Positions 27,775-35,782 of a stretch of DNA of 64,000 nucleotides are shown piece after piece (the stretch's first letter is position 1; the number at the start of each line of letters is the position of its first letter). Source of the DNA: Actinomadura xylanilytica (GTDB lineage Bacteria; Actinomycetota; Actinomycetes; Streptosporangiales; Streptosporangiaceae); NCBI RefSeq assembly GCF_030283145.1, contig NZ_JASNWE010000002.1:806001-870000 (forward strand). Reading direction: 5' to 3'. Under the pieces are notes generated by a model that was not told the DNA's origin, did no database searches, and saw only the letters and a list, made by a program, of their open reading frames with translations. The translations under genes and the position numbers were made by a program.

Positions 27775-28559
27775 ACCCCGCACATCTTGACTACGACATC
27801 CTCGCCGATCTGGCCGAGGGGCTGCTCGAAGACGATCAGGCCGCCTCCGTCAACGCGCACCTCGACACCTGCGCCGAATGCCGGGACCGTTCCGCCGACC
27901 TCGCGGACGTCTCCCGGATTCTGGCGGAGGCGCCCGTCCCGCCGCTGCCCGCCGAGCTGGCCTCGCGCATCGACACCGCCATCGCGGCCGAGTCGCTGCA
28001 CAACGCCACCGTGGCGAGCCTGGAGCAGCGGCGCGGAAGGCGGCACTGGCGGGCCCTGTCGGCCGCCGCCGCGGCGGTGGTCGTGCTCGGTGGCGGAGCG
28101 ATGGTCGGAAAGATCGCCCTGGACGACTCGCACGCGGGCTCCGGCCAGAGCAGCGCCCGGACGCCCGTCCAGGACGCGAGCAGGGGCCGGGACGCCGAGC
28201 CCAGGGGAGCGGCCCCGTCCCGCCAGTCCGCGCTCAGCGCGCCCGGTTTCACCGTGGCCCACAGCGGCACCGACTACCGCGCCGGCACGCTCGGTCCGCA
28301 GGTCGACCGGCTGATGGGCAAGGGGGGCGAGCTCAAGCTCCAGGGCGCCGCGCCCGACCGGCGGCTCACCGGGTGCGTCTCCGGCGTCACCGGGGGCAGA
28401 CCGCCCGCTCTGGTCGACGCCGCAAGGTTCGAGGGCCGGGAGGCCACCCTGATCGCGGTGCGCGACGACGCGTCCGGCGGCTGGGAGGTCTGGGCCGTGG
28501 GCCCCGACTGCACCGAGCAGAACCCGCACATCCTCAAGCAGGAGCACACCGGCTCCTGA
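27771..28559 (+). CDS. Zinc-finger anti-sigma factor partner of SigM
   Basis: The 262-residue product starts MNPAHLDYDILADLAEGLLE with a zf-HC2 motif NAHLDTCAEC (His-x3-Cys-x2-Cys). It has one TM at about 98-118 (AAAAVVVLGGGAMVGKIAL) and an extracytoplasmic region ending in QEHTGS. Such proteins hold the sigma factor at the membrane and release it on stress. The ATG follows GGAGG and overlaps the sigM stop by 4 nt. A strong hairpin ends the operon at 28629-28672. Confidence 0.9.
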   Translation: MNPAHLDYDILADLAEGLLEDDQAASVNAHLDTCAECRDRSADLADVSRILAEAPVPPLPAELASRIDTAIAAESLHNATVASLEQRRGRRHWRALSAAAAAVVVLGGGAMVGKIALDDSHAGSGQSSARTPVQDASRGRDAEPRGAAPSRQSALSAPGFTVAHSGTDYRAGTLGPQVDRLMGKGGELKLQGAAPDRRLTGCVSGVTGGRPPALVDAARFEGREATLIAVRDDASGGWEVWAVGPDCTEQNPHILKQEHTGS

Positions 28560-28628
28560 GCGTCCCCGCCCGTCCGGGGCGCGATGGGACCTCACCCGCG
28601 CCGGCCTCCGGCGGGCCCGCCGGACACA

Positions 28629-28672
28629 ACGAAGGATCATGGACGTGGCCCGGTCCGTCCATGATCCTTCGT
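28629..28672. terminator. Bidirectional terminator between the anti-sigma and hydrolase genes
   Basis: A 14-base perfect stem GAAGGATCATGGAC with complement GTCCATGATCCTTC and a 12-nt loop, plus two further flanking pairs, lies between convergent stop codons. It has no T run. Confidence 0.8.
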
Positions 28673-28683
28673 GTCGGCGGGGG

Positions 28684-29253
28684 TCAGAGCCCGGCGACGA
28701 AGTCCAGCGCGATCGCCCAGGCCCGGCCGGCCGACTCGGCGTCGTGATCGGGCAGCTCGGGATCGGTGAACAGGTGCCCGGCGCCCGCGTAGCGGTAGAC
28801 CTCGACGTCGGCGCCCGCCTTGCGCATCCGCAGGTACCAGGCGTTCAGCCAGTCGACCGGCTCGTAGGTGTCGGGGTCGGCGACGTGGAGCTGCACCGGG
28901 ATCTCGGTGGACGCGTCGTCGGCCAGATCGGACGTTCCGTGCATCAGCAGCAGCCCGCGGGCCCGCCCGTCGGCGAGCGCCAGGGTCTGCGCCAGGGCGC
29001 CGCCGAGCGAGAACCCCGCGTACACCAGCCCGCCGTCCATCAGCGGGGCGGCGGCGGCCACCGCGCGCCTCAGCAGCTCGTCCCGCCCGATCTCCTCCTT
29101 GATCTCGATCCCGGCCTCCGGGGTGTCGACCACGCGGCCGTCGTACAGGTCCGGGACGTGCACCTCGTGGCCGGCCGCGCGGAGCCGTTCGGCGGCCTGG
29201 TGCACCGCGGGCCGCAGCCCGTACATCGAGTGGAGAAGCAGAATGGGGGCCAT
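28684..29253 (-). CDS. Dienelactone hydrolase family protein
   Basis: The 189-residue alpha/beta hydrolase begins MAPILLLHSMYGLRPAVHQA, with the nucleophile elbow GFSLGG, an acid candidate in VADPDTYEP and the histidine in YAGAGHLFTDPELPDHDA. Classical dienelactone hydrolases use Cys at the elbow; here it is Ser, which suits a general esterase role. The substrate is unknown. It converges with the sigM operon and is divergent from trxB. Confidence 0.88.
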   Translation of the reverse strand: MAPILLLHSMYGLRPAVHQAAERLRAAGHEVHVPDLYDGRVVDTPEAGIEIKEEIGRDELLRRAVAAAAPLMDGGLVYAGFSLGGALAQTLALADGRARGLLLMHGTSDLADDASTEIPVQLHVADPDTYEPVDWLNAWYLRMRKAGADVEVYRYAGAGHLFTDPELPDHDAESAGRAWAIALDFVAGL

Positions 29254-29296
29254 GCGGCCAGCCTAGGGCCAGGTGGGCGGACGGCCGGGGCCGCCC

Positions 29297-29324
29297 GGGA
29301 ATCTCCGGGCCCTAGGATCGGTTG
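29297..29324 (+). promoter_or_regulatory. SigR/SigH-type (thiol-stress) promoter of trxBA
   Basis: GGAAT at 29298-29302 and GTT at 29321-29323 are separated by exactly 18 nt, preceded by G and followed by G (GGGAAT-N18-GTTG). This is the consensus for the disulfide-stress sigma factor SigR/SigH of actinobacteria, and trxBA is a classic target. It lies about 140 nt before the trxB start. Confidence 0.85.
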
Positions 29325-29465
29325 ACGCGACTGGTAGGGCCGGATCGTGCCGGTGGGCGCGGAGCGGACACCGGCACGGAGGCCGAGGGCGCCGTGGCGC
29401 CCGTACCGCGGCGGCCACGACGAACCCGTCTGGCACCGAAGGCGAACGAGGAGAGGCGCAGAACT

Positions 29466-30443
29466 GTGAGCGACGTCCGCAACGTCATCATCATCGGCTC
29501 CGGCCCGGCGGGCTACACGGCCGCCATCTACGCGGCGCGCGGCGACCTGAAGCCCCTGCTGTTCGAGGGTTCGGTGACCGCGGGCGGCGCGCTGATGAAC
29601 ACCACAGACGTGGAGAACTTCCCCGGCTTCCCGAACGGGATCATGGGCCCGGACCTGATGGACGACCTGCGCAAGCAGGCCGAGCGCTTCGGTGCCGAGC
29701 TGATCACCGACGACGTCACCGAGGTCGACCTGAAGACCGACCCCAAGGTGGTCAAGGTGGGCGACGAGGTCTACCTGGCCAAGTCGGTGATCGTCGCGAC
29801 CGGCTCGGGCTACCGCGAGCTCGGCCTCGACGACGAGAAGCGGCTCTCCGGCCGGGGCGTCTCGTGGTGCGCGACCTGTGACGGCTTCTTCTTCCGCGAC
29901 CAGGACATCGTGGTGGTCGGCGGCGGCGACACCGCGATGGAGGAGGCGACCTTCCTCACCAAGTTCGCCAGCACCGTCACCGTGGTGCACCGCCGCGGCG
30001 AGCTCCGCGCCAGCAAGATCATGCAGGACCGGGCGTTCGCGAACGAGAAGATCAAGTTCCGCTGGAACTCCGAGGTGGCGCAGATCCACGGCGAGGACAG
30101 GGTCAATGGCGTGCAGCTCCGCGACACCGTGACCGGCGAGGAGAGCCGGCTGGACGTCACCGGGCTGTTCATCGCGATCGGCCACGACCCGCGCAGCGAG
30201 CTGTTCGACGGCCAGCTCGAGACCGACCCCGACGGCTACCTGCTGGTCGACGCGCCCACCACCAAGACCGCGCTCCCCGGCGTGTTCGCCTGCGGCGACG
30301 TGGTCGACCACATCTACCGTCAGGCCATCACCGCGGCCGGCAGCGGCTGCGCCGCCGCGATCGACGCCGAGCGGTGGCTTCAGGACCAGGACGCGGCGGA
30401 GACCGTTCCGGCCCCCGCCGCCGAACTGACCCACCAGGGCTGA
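29466..30443 (+). CDS. trxB: Thioredoxin-disulfide reductase
   Basis: The 325-residue flavoprotein has an FAD-binding N-terminus [20 protein letters not shown], the redox motif CATC in [11 protein letters not shown], the NADPH-binding [16 protein letters not shown] and the C-terminal FAD motif [11 protein letters not shown]. It transfers electrons from NADPH to thioredoxin. A GTG start follows GAGGAGAGGC. It is followed 83 nt later by trxA, forming the trxBA unit behind a SigR-type promoter. The last 20 residues ([18 protein letters not shown]) are an extra tail. Confidence 0.97.
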   Translation: MSDVRNVIIIGSGPAGYTAAIYAARGDLKPLLFEGSVTAGGALMNTTDVENFPGFPNGIMGPDLMDDLRKQAERFGAELITDDVTEVDLKTDPKVVKVGDEVYLAKSVIVATGSGYRELGLDDEKRLSGRGVSWCATCDGFFFRDQDIVVVGGGDTAMEEATFLTKFASTVTVVHRRGELRASKIMQDRAFANEKIKFRWNSEVAQIHGEDRVNGVQLRDTVTGEESRLDVTGLFIAIGHDPRSELFDGQLETDPDGYLLVDAPTTKTALPGVFACGDVVDHIYRQAITAAGSGCAAAIDAERWLQDQDAAETVPAPAAELTHQG

Positions 30444-30526
30444 CCGGCGCCCGGCCGGGGCGCAGGGCCGGGCGACCAGGCTCGGCGGCGGAACCACCGC
30501 CGCCGGCGCGAACAGAAGGAGACACC

Positions 30527-30841
30527 ATGAAAGCCGTGACCGACGCCGACTTCGAGACCGAGGTCCTCAAAAGCGACAAGCCCGTGCTCGTCGACTTCTG
30601 GGCGGAGTGGTGCGGCCCGTGCCGGATGGTGGCGCCGATCCTGGAGGAGATCTCCGCGAAGCACGGCGACAAGATCGAGATCGTCAAGATGAACATCGAC
30701 GAGAACCCGAAGGTCCCGGCGAAGTACGGGATCCTGCAGATCCCGATGATGAACGTCTACAAGGACGGCGAGGTCGTCCACCAGATCCTGGGCGCCAAGC
30801 CCAAGGCCGCCCTGATGCGCGAGCTCGGCGACTTCATCTGA
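30527..30841 (+). CDS. trxA: Thioredoxin
   Basis: The 104-residue thioredoxin (MKAVTDADFETEVLKSDKPV) has the active site WCGPC in FWAEWCGPCRMVAP. The usual cis-proline (IPMMNVYKDGE) reads Ile-Pro-Met rather than the more common Ile-Pro-Thr. It reduces protein disulfides in the cytoplasm and is recharged by TrxB. A strong AAGGAG precedes the ATG. A terminator follows at 30882. Confidence 0.97.
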   Translation: MKAVTDADFETEVLKSDKPVLVDFWAEWCGPCRMVAPILEEISAKHGDKIEIVKMNIDENPKVPAKYGILQIPMMNVYKDGEVVHQILGAKPKAALMRELGDFI

Positions 30842-30881
30842 CCGTCCCGCACCCCGCCCCTCCCGCGGCGAGCGCGAGAAA

Positions 30882-30917
30882 CGTACGGCCCGTCCCCTGC
30901 CAGGGGCGGGCCGTACG
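30882..30917 (+). terminator. Terminator after trxA
   Basis: A long GC-rich stem (CGTACGGCCC pairing with GGGCCGTACG, extended by CCCC/GGGG with one bulge) closes around TGCCA about 40 nt after the trxA stop and is followed by CTTCG. It also faces the convergent GNAT gene. Confidence 0.8.
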
Positions 30918-30975
30918 GCTTCGACGGTCCCACGCGGGAGCGGCACTGCGGCCCGCCGCCCGTCCTGAGCTCATC

Positions 30976-31593
30976 TCAGACGGGACGGAGGGCACCCTCG
31001 GGGGACATGGACCCGAGGAGGCGTTCCAGAGCCACCTCGACGTCCTCACGCCACGACAGGGCCGACTTGAGCTCCAGCCGGAGCCGCGGATACCGGTGAT
31101 GCGGCCGGACGGTCTTGAACCCGACCGAGAGCAGGTAGTCGGCGGGCACCATGCACCCGCCCTCCTCGCCCTTCAGGTCGCCGAACGCCTCGATCGCCTT
31201 CACCGACCGCCGGGTCAGGTCCTTGGCGACGCCCTGCACCAGCATCCGGCCGAGGCCGCCGCCGGAGAACTCCGACAGGATGTGCCCGGTCATCAGCAGC
31301 ACGGCGTCGGCGCTGACCGGGCTGGTCGGGAACGCCGCCGACTGCGGCACGTAGAGGGGCGGCGCGAAGAGCACGAACCCGGCCGGCACGTCGTCCACGT
31401 AGGCGATCTTGCCGCAGCTTCCCCACTCCAGGAGCGTGGAGGAGATCCACGTCTCCTTCTCCAGCCGGGGCTCGCCCGACTCGACCGCGCGGTCGCGGTG
31501 CACCGGGTCCAGTTCCCAGAAGACGCAGCGGCGGCAGCGATGCGGCAGATCATCGAGATTGTCCAGCGTGATGTTGACGAGTCGTCGCGACAC
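30976..31593 (-). CDS. GNAT-type acetyltransferase-like protein
   Basis: The 205-residue protein starts at GTG (VSRRLVNITLDNLDDLPHRC), with AGGGGG about 10 nt upstream. It carries a CRRCVFWELD segment, then SCGKIAYVDDVPAGFVLFAP and the acetyl-CoA loop FSGGGLGRMLVQGVAKDLTR (motif A-like). It resembles the GNAT protein found between trxA and parB in Streptomyces. The acceptor is unknown. The N-terminal CxxC beside WELDP is a recurrent feature of this subfamily. It converges on trxA. Confidence 0.8.
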   Translation of the reverse strand: MSRRLVNITLDNLDDLPHRCRRCVFWELDPVHRDRAVESGEPRLEKETWISSTLLEWGSCGKIAYVDDVPAGFVLFAPPLYVPQSAAFPTSPVSADAVLLMTGHILSEFSGGGLGRMLVQGVAKDLTRRSVKAIEAFGDLKGEEGGCMVPADYLLSVGFKTVRPHHRYPRLRLELKSALSWREDVEVALERLLGSMSPEGALRPV

Positions 31594-31926
31594 CGGGTCG
31601 GCACCCCCTGAGGCCTCGTCCGCCCGGCCCGGCAAGGGGCGGCGCGTGAGCGTGGACCGGCGAACGACCGTGCTGATATGGGGATCTCTCGTGCGGAGCG
31701 CGCCACTTCGCGGAGATTCCCGGACAACGGTCCGGGACCCTCGGGCATCGTATAGGACGGGGAACGGCCTCCTGTGCGGCTCTGCCGACCTCATTCCGAC
31801 GGGGTCGCGCTTCCCTCTCGGCGTCCGCGTCGAGGTGGCGCGCGCGTGAAGCATGGGGTTCGTCGTTCCCTCCTCCTGGGCATGCCGTAGTTTGCTGGGA
31901 GGCCGGATCGCCCATGGAGGTGCCTC
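31594..31926. other. Divergent promoter region GNAT / aminotransferase
   Basis: This 333-nt region has no supportable gene. A TAGTTT at 31888-31893 could be a -10 for the aminotransferase gene; no convincing -35 was found. Confidence 0.4.
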
Positions 31927-33219
31927 GTGAAACAGCACTCGCGTACAGACGCCTATACCGACCGTTACGCCGCCCGCGCGGCCGGCATGGTGCCCTCGGA
32001 GATCCGGGCCCTGTTCTCGGTGGTGTCCCGTCCCGAGATCGTCTCCCTCGCGGGCGGCGCCCCGTACGTGTCGGCGCTGCCCCTCGACGTCATCGGCGAC
32101 ATGATCGGCGAGCTGGTGGCCGGCAAGGGCGCCGAGGTGCTCCAGTACGGGCCCGCGCAGGGTGACGTGCACCTGCGCGAACGCATCTGCGAGGTGATGG
32201 CGCTCGAGGGCGTCCAGGCGTCCGCCGACGACGTCGTGGTCACCGTCGGCGCCCAGCAGGCCCTGGACCTCGTCACCAAGATCTTCGTGGACCCGGGCGA
32301 CGTGGTGCTCGCCGAGGCGCCGTCCTACGTGGGCGCGCTCGGCACGTTCGCCGCCTACCAGGCCGACGTCGTGCACGTGCCGCTGGACGAGGCCGGCCTC
32401 GTCCCGGCCGCGCTCCGCGAGACGCTGGAGCGGCTCGGCAAGGAGGGACGCCGGGTCAAGTTCCTCTACACGGTGCCCACCTTCCAGAACCCCGCCGGCG
32501 TCACCCTCACCACGGCGCGGCGCGCCCAGATCCTGGAGATCTGCGCCGCGCACGACGTGCTCGTCATCGAGGACAACCCGTACGGGCTGCTCGGTTTCGA
32601 CCACGAGCCGATGAGGGCGCTGCGCGCCGACGACGCCGACCGGGTGATCTACCTCGGCTCGTTCTCCAAGACCATCGCCTCGGGCCTGCGCGTCGGCTGG
32701 GTGCTCGCCCCGCACGCGGTCCGCGCCAAGCTCGTCCTGGCGGCCGAGTCGGCGATCCTGTGCCCCTCGAACTTCTCCCAGCTCGCCGTCCGCGAGTACC
32801 TGGCCACGCAGCCGTGGCAGGAGCAGATCAAGGACTTCCGGGAGCTGTACCGCGAACGCCGCGACACCATGCTCGAGGCGCTCGACCAGCTGATGCCCGA
32901 CGGCTGCACCTGGACCCGTCCCGCGGGCGGCTTCTTCGTCTGGCTGACCCTCCCCGAGGGCCTCGACTCCAAGGCGATGGCGCCCCGCGCGATCGCCGAA
33001 CGGGTCGCGTACGTCCCCGGCACCGGCTTCTACGCCGACGGCGGCGGACACCGGCAGATGCGGCTGTCCTACTGCTTCCCCGAACCGCACCGCATCCGCG
33101 AGGGCGTCCGGCGGCTCGCGGGCGTGATCGAGCAGGAACTCCGCCTGCGCGACACGTTCGGCGGAGTCCGGCCCAGCGACACCGACGGCGTCCACACCCC
33201 CGGACCCGACGTCGTCTGA
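31927..33219 (+). CDS. PLP-dependent aminotransferase (class I/II, 2-aminoadipate aminotransferase-like)
   Basis: The 430-residue protein begins VKQHSRTDAYTDRYAARAAG. Fold-type I motifs are SLAGGAPYVSALPLDVIGDM, LQYGPAQGDVHLRERICEVM, TVGAQQALDLVTKIF, VPTFQNPAGVTL, and the PLP lysine in YLGSFSKTIASGLRVGW. It resembles LysN/MocR-type aminotransferases without the DNA-binding domain. GTG start with GGAGG upstream. In Streptomyces a similar gene occupies the slot near parAB; the substrate is uncertain. A strong terminator follows at 33235. Confidence 0.9.
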   Translation: MKQHSRTDAYTDRYAARAAGMVPSEIRALFSVVSRPEIVSLAGGAPYVSALPLDVIGDMIGELVAGKGAEVLQYGPAQGDVHLRERICEVMALEGVQASADDVVVTVGAQQALDLVTKIFVDPGDVVLAEAPSYVGALGTFAAYQADVVHVPLDEAGLVPAALRETLERLGKEGRRVKFLYTVPTFQNPAGVTLTTARRAQILEICAAHDVLVIEDNPYGLLGFDHEPMRALRADDADRVIYLGSFSKTIASGLRVGWVLAPHAVRAKLVLAAESAILCPSNFSQLAVREYLATQPWQEQIKDFRELYRERRDTMLEALDQLMPDGCTWTRPAGGFFVWLTLPEGLDSKAMAPRAIAERVAYVPGTGFYADGGGHRQMRLSYCFPEPHRIREGVRRLAGVIEQELRLRDTFGGVRPSDTDGVHTPGPDVV

Positions 33220-33234
33220 ACGACTCCGGTCACC

Positions 33235-33277
33235 AGGAACACGCCGGCTCCCTCATTCTTGGAGCCGGCGTGTTCCT
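33235..33277 (+). terminator. Rho-independent terminator between aminotransferase and ligase genes
   Basis: A 17-bp perfect stem (AGGAACACGCCGGCTCC and complement) with a 9-nt loop is followed by TTTCTT. It ends 20 nt before the ATG of the ligase gene, so that gene must have its own promoter upstream of, or inside, the hairpin, or rely on read-through. Confidence 0.92.
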
Positions 33278-33297
33278 TTCTTGAAGGGCAGCACATC

Positions 33298-34239
33298 ATG
33301 GAACTCGGGCACATCGTCGTTCTCGCCGGGGGACTGTCGTACGAGCGGGAGGTCTCGCTGCGCTCCGGCCGGCGGGTCACCGAGGCGCTGCGCGCCCTCG
33401 ACATCCCGGTGGAGCTCCGCGACGCCGACTCCACCCTCCTGGACTCGCTGACGAACGACCCCCCGGACGCCGTCTTCCCCGTCCTGCACGGCGCCGCGGG
33501 AGAGGACGGCTCCATCCGCGACGTGCTCGAACTCATCGGCGTCCCCTACGTCGGCGCCCGCCCCGACGCCTGCCGGGTCGCCTGGGACAAACCCACCGCC
33601 AAGTCCGTCGTCCGCCGCGCCGGCCTCAACACCCCCGCCTCCGTCGCGCTGCCCAAGGAGGTCTTCCACGACCTCGGCGCCGCCTCCGTCCTCGACCAGA
33701 TCGTGAGCAGCCTCGGTCTGCCGCTCTTCGTGAAGCCGACCCGCGGCGGCTCCGCTCTCGGCGCCTCGCCCGTGCGGGACGCCCGCGAGCTCTCCTCCGC
33801 CATGGTCGGCTGCTTCGCCTACGGCGACGCCGCCCTCGTGGAGCAGTACGTGGAGGGCACCGAGGTCTCCGTCAGCGTCATCGAACGCGACGGCGAGCCG
33901 TACGCCCTCCCCGCCGTCGAGATCGTCGCCGCCGGGGGACTGTACGACTACACCGCCCGCTACGACGCGGGCGACACCGAGTTCATCACCCCCGCGCGCC
34001 TCTCCCCCGAGGCCGCCGAACGCGCGACCGACGCCGCGGTCACCGCCCACCGCGCCCTCGGCCTCCGCGATCTCTCCCGCACCGACCTCATCGTGGACGC
34101 CGCCGGCGAGGTCCATTTCCTTGAGGTGAACGTCGCCCCCGGCATGACCGAGACCAGCCTCCTCCCGAGAGCCGTCAGCGTCGCCGGTCTCGACCTCGGT
34201 CCCCTGTGCCGCGACCTCATCCTCCGCCGTTTCACGTGA
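33298..34239 (+). CDS. D-alanine--D-alanine ligase family protein (ATP-grasp)
   Basis: The 313-residue ATP-grasp enzyme begins MELGHIVVLAGGLSYEREVS, the Ddl N-terminal motif GGxSxEREVSL. It continues with VFPVLHGAAGEDGSIRDVLE, GVPYVGARPDACRVAWDKPT, the ATP-grasp LFVKPTRGGSALGASPV, and the metal-binding FLEVNVAPGMTETSLLP. It joins two D-Ala units or a related substrate. It differs from canonical Ddl in AGEDGSI and VNVAPGMT (Ddl usually has VNTxPG), so it may be a paralogue. The ATG follows GAAGGGC. Its stop codon lies inside parS site 1. Confidence 0.85.
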   Translation: MELGHIVVLAGGLSYEREVSLRSGRRVTEALRALDIPVELRDADSTLLDSLTNDPPDAVFPVLHGAAGEDGSIRDVLELIGVPYVGARPDACRVAWDKPTAKSVVRRAGLNTPASVALPKEVFHDLGAASVLDQIVSSLGLPLFVKPTRGGSALGASPVRDARELSSAMVGCFAYGDAALVEQYVEGTEVSVSVIERDGEPYALPAVEIVAAGGLYDYTARYDAGDTEFITPARLSPEAAERATDAAVTAHRALGLRDLSRTDLIVDAAGEVHFLEVNVAPGMTETSLLPRAVSVAGLDLGPLCRDLILRRFT

Positions 34240-34242
34240 AAC
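34229..34242. promoter_or_regulatory. parS site 1 (canonical)
   Basis: GTTTCACGTGAAAC, the perfect 14-bp ParB-binding palindrome, overlaps the stop codon of the ligase gene. It is the only fully canonical site of the seven. Confidence 0.95.
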
Positions 34243-34666
34243 CTCCGCGCCCGTTCCACTGGACACTCACCGGCTCGCTCACCATCCGCACGGCCCTTCC
34301 TGAGCGACCAAGCGAGAACGGGCTACTCCGGCCTTGGCCCATCGCCACCGTCGCCACCGTCGCCACAGGGACAGCGCCCTGCATTCGTCCGTCCCCAAAG
34401 ACAAAGACACGCCCAAGGCGATGGGCATGGACGCACCTGAATCCCCTGCCCGCCCCCTACTCTTCCCAAGATCACACTCAGCTCCCACCAACCGTCGACC
34501 ACTGGCGCTTCTACACGTGCGCCGCCAGCGGCGGGGTGGTCGCCCGTCCCCGGCTACGTCGCCCCGTGTTCACCCTCGCGCGGTTGGGATACATGGCCCG
34601 TAAGAACCCCCGGTCGGCGTCGTCACTCCCCCTTCTGAGCGGCTGGATCCCCGACAGGCCCCGAAG

Positions 34667-34680
34667 GTTTCTCGTGAAAC
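34667..34680. promoter_or_regulatory. parS-like site 2
   Basis: GTTTCTCGTGAAAC, one mismatch from the canonical palindrome. It is the reverse complement of sites 3-5. Confidence 0.88.
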
Positions 34681-35068
34681 ATGGCGACCAACGCCCCGCG
34701 CCCGTGGCGTCCGAGGAGCGAAGCACACAGGCCCGGCGCCAACACCGCGGCGCCGGGCACGGGTAGGCAGCGTCCTGGGCCAGGCGGGCGAGCGGGCCAG
34801 CGTGGGCCATCTGTGGGCACCGCGACCACAGCGGTCGCTGCGATCGTCACCCCGTCCAGCCGAATGGGAAGGCAACGAACCCAGACTTGTCGGGATCGAT
34901 GCGGCCGGAGGGCCCGAAGGCGCGGCCCCAGTGACCGCGTCCCGTGGGCGCGTCCCGCGGGCCAGGCCGTGGGCCACGCTTGGGCACGGCGGTACGAGGT
35001 CTGCGCCGCGTCCAGGCCGACCGTAGGCCAGCCGGCCAAAAGCGATACGGCAGCGCGGTCCAGCACAT

Positions 35069-35082
35069 GTTTCACGAGAAAC
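35069..35082. promoter_or_regulatory. parS-like site 3
   Basis: GTTTCACGAGAAAC flanked by CAT and CTC, one mismatch from canonical parS. Confidence 0.88.
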
Positions 35083-35377
35083 CTCGTGCCCGCGCCAACC
35101 CACTCATGCTGGGAACAGACGACCGAGCCGACGGCATCGTCCGTCCGCTGTACGCCAGCGTGATGCCTGACGACCCAGTCGGCAGTCCAACGCGGGATCC
35201 CAATCTGCCCTAGCTCGTCTCCCCGTGCCCGCCCCCGGGAGGGAAGCAAGGCGCCGTTGGAACTGGTTCTCGTGAGCCACTTGTTCGCCAGCGGTGCCGA
35301 CTCGGCAACAAGAGAGCGACCAGCGAAACCTATGGGGATGCCCCACCTTGCCGGACGTCAGCCTCTCCGTTGTGCAT

Positions 35378-35391
35378 GTTTCACGAGAAAC
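35378..35391. promoter_or_regulatory. parS-like site 4
   Basis: GTTTCACGAGAAAC with the same flanks (CAT before, CTC after) as sites 3 and 5. Confidence 0.88.
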
Positions 35392-35520
35392 CTCAGGTCT
35401 CAAGGCCGCATCCTGCCTAGCCGCCGGTGGGTCAGCCTCACCAGGGCACCCGGATCGCCTGGGCTGCATCTGACCGCGGTCAGTGCATGCTCGACAGGCT
35501 CGTGCGAGCGTCCTCGCCAT

Positions 35521-35534
35521 GTTTCACGAGAAAC
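35521..35534. promoter_or_regulatory. parS-like site 5
   Basis: GTTTCACGAGAAAC, 130 nt from site 4, with CAT/CTC flanks. It is the last site before the accessory insert. Confidence 0.88.
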
Positions 35535-35602
35535 CTCCCAACGGCCGGCGCGAGCACACGTTAGGACGACTAGGGCCTGTCTCAAAGTGCCTCGGCCGTC
35601 GC

Positions 35603-35681
35603 GCGAGCGCGATATCTGGCCGGTGGGGCGAAGCCGGAGGCGAGCCCCACCGGCCAGATCGCGGAGCGATGTCGCGCTCGC
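35603..35681. repeat. Large nested inverted repeat beside the transposase
   Basis: Inner 16-bp perfect arms (ATCTGGCCGGTGGGGC at 35614-35629 and complement at 35644-35659) enclose 14 nt. Outer 10-bp arms (GCGAGCGCGA at 35603-35612 and complement at 35672-35681) extend the dyad. It could be a transposon-derived repeat or MITE fragment. Confidence 0.8.
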
Positions 35682-35701
35682 CCAAGCCAGGTCGGTGTCC
35701 G

Positions 35702-35768
35702 AGCCGCCAGGCGAGGACGCCGGGCCGGGCGTTTGGAAACACAGCCGCCAGGCGAGACGCCGGGCCGG
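35702..35768. repeat. Direct repeat left of the transposase gene
   Basis: AGCCGCCAGGCGAG followed by (G)ACGCCGGGCCGG occurs at 35702-35728 and 35743-35768, differing by one base. Confidence 0.8.
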
Positions 35769-35782
35769 TCTTTGAAGCACGG

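Larger units (their letters stand above)
34240..35782. other. Gene-poor centromere region with parS sites
   Basis: About 1.5 kb between the ligase gene and the transposase has no coding frame with recognisable domains or ribosome-binding sites. It holds parS sites 1-5, a large nested inverted repeat (35603-35681) and a 26/27-bp direct repeat (35702-35768). ParB loading and spreading from this segment is the likely role. Confidence 0.7.

Noticed and set aside
31919..31936. parS-like half site CTCGTGAAACA at the aminotransferase start
   Set aside because: Only one arm matches; the other arm is GTGCC. The match is explained by the start codon region.
31594..33195. Possible longer GNAT gene reading upstream of 31593
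   Set aside because: The extension overlaps the divergent aminotransferase gene and is compositionally antisense; the GNAT family starts near 31593.
34240..35780. Several overlapping frames in the parS region
   Set aside because: None has a ribosome-binding site or recognisable domain; they overlap parS sites and each other.
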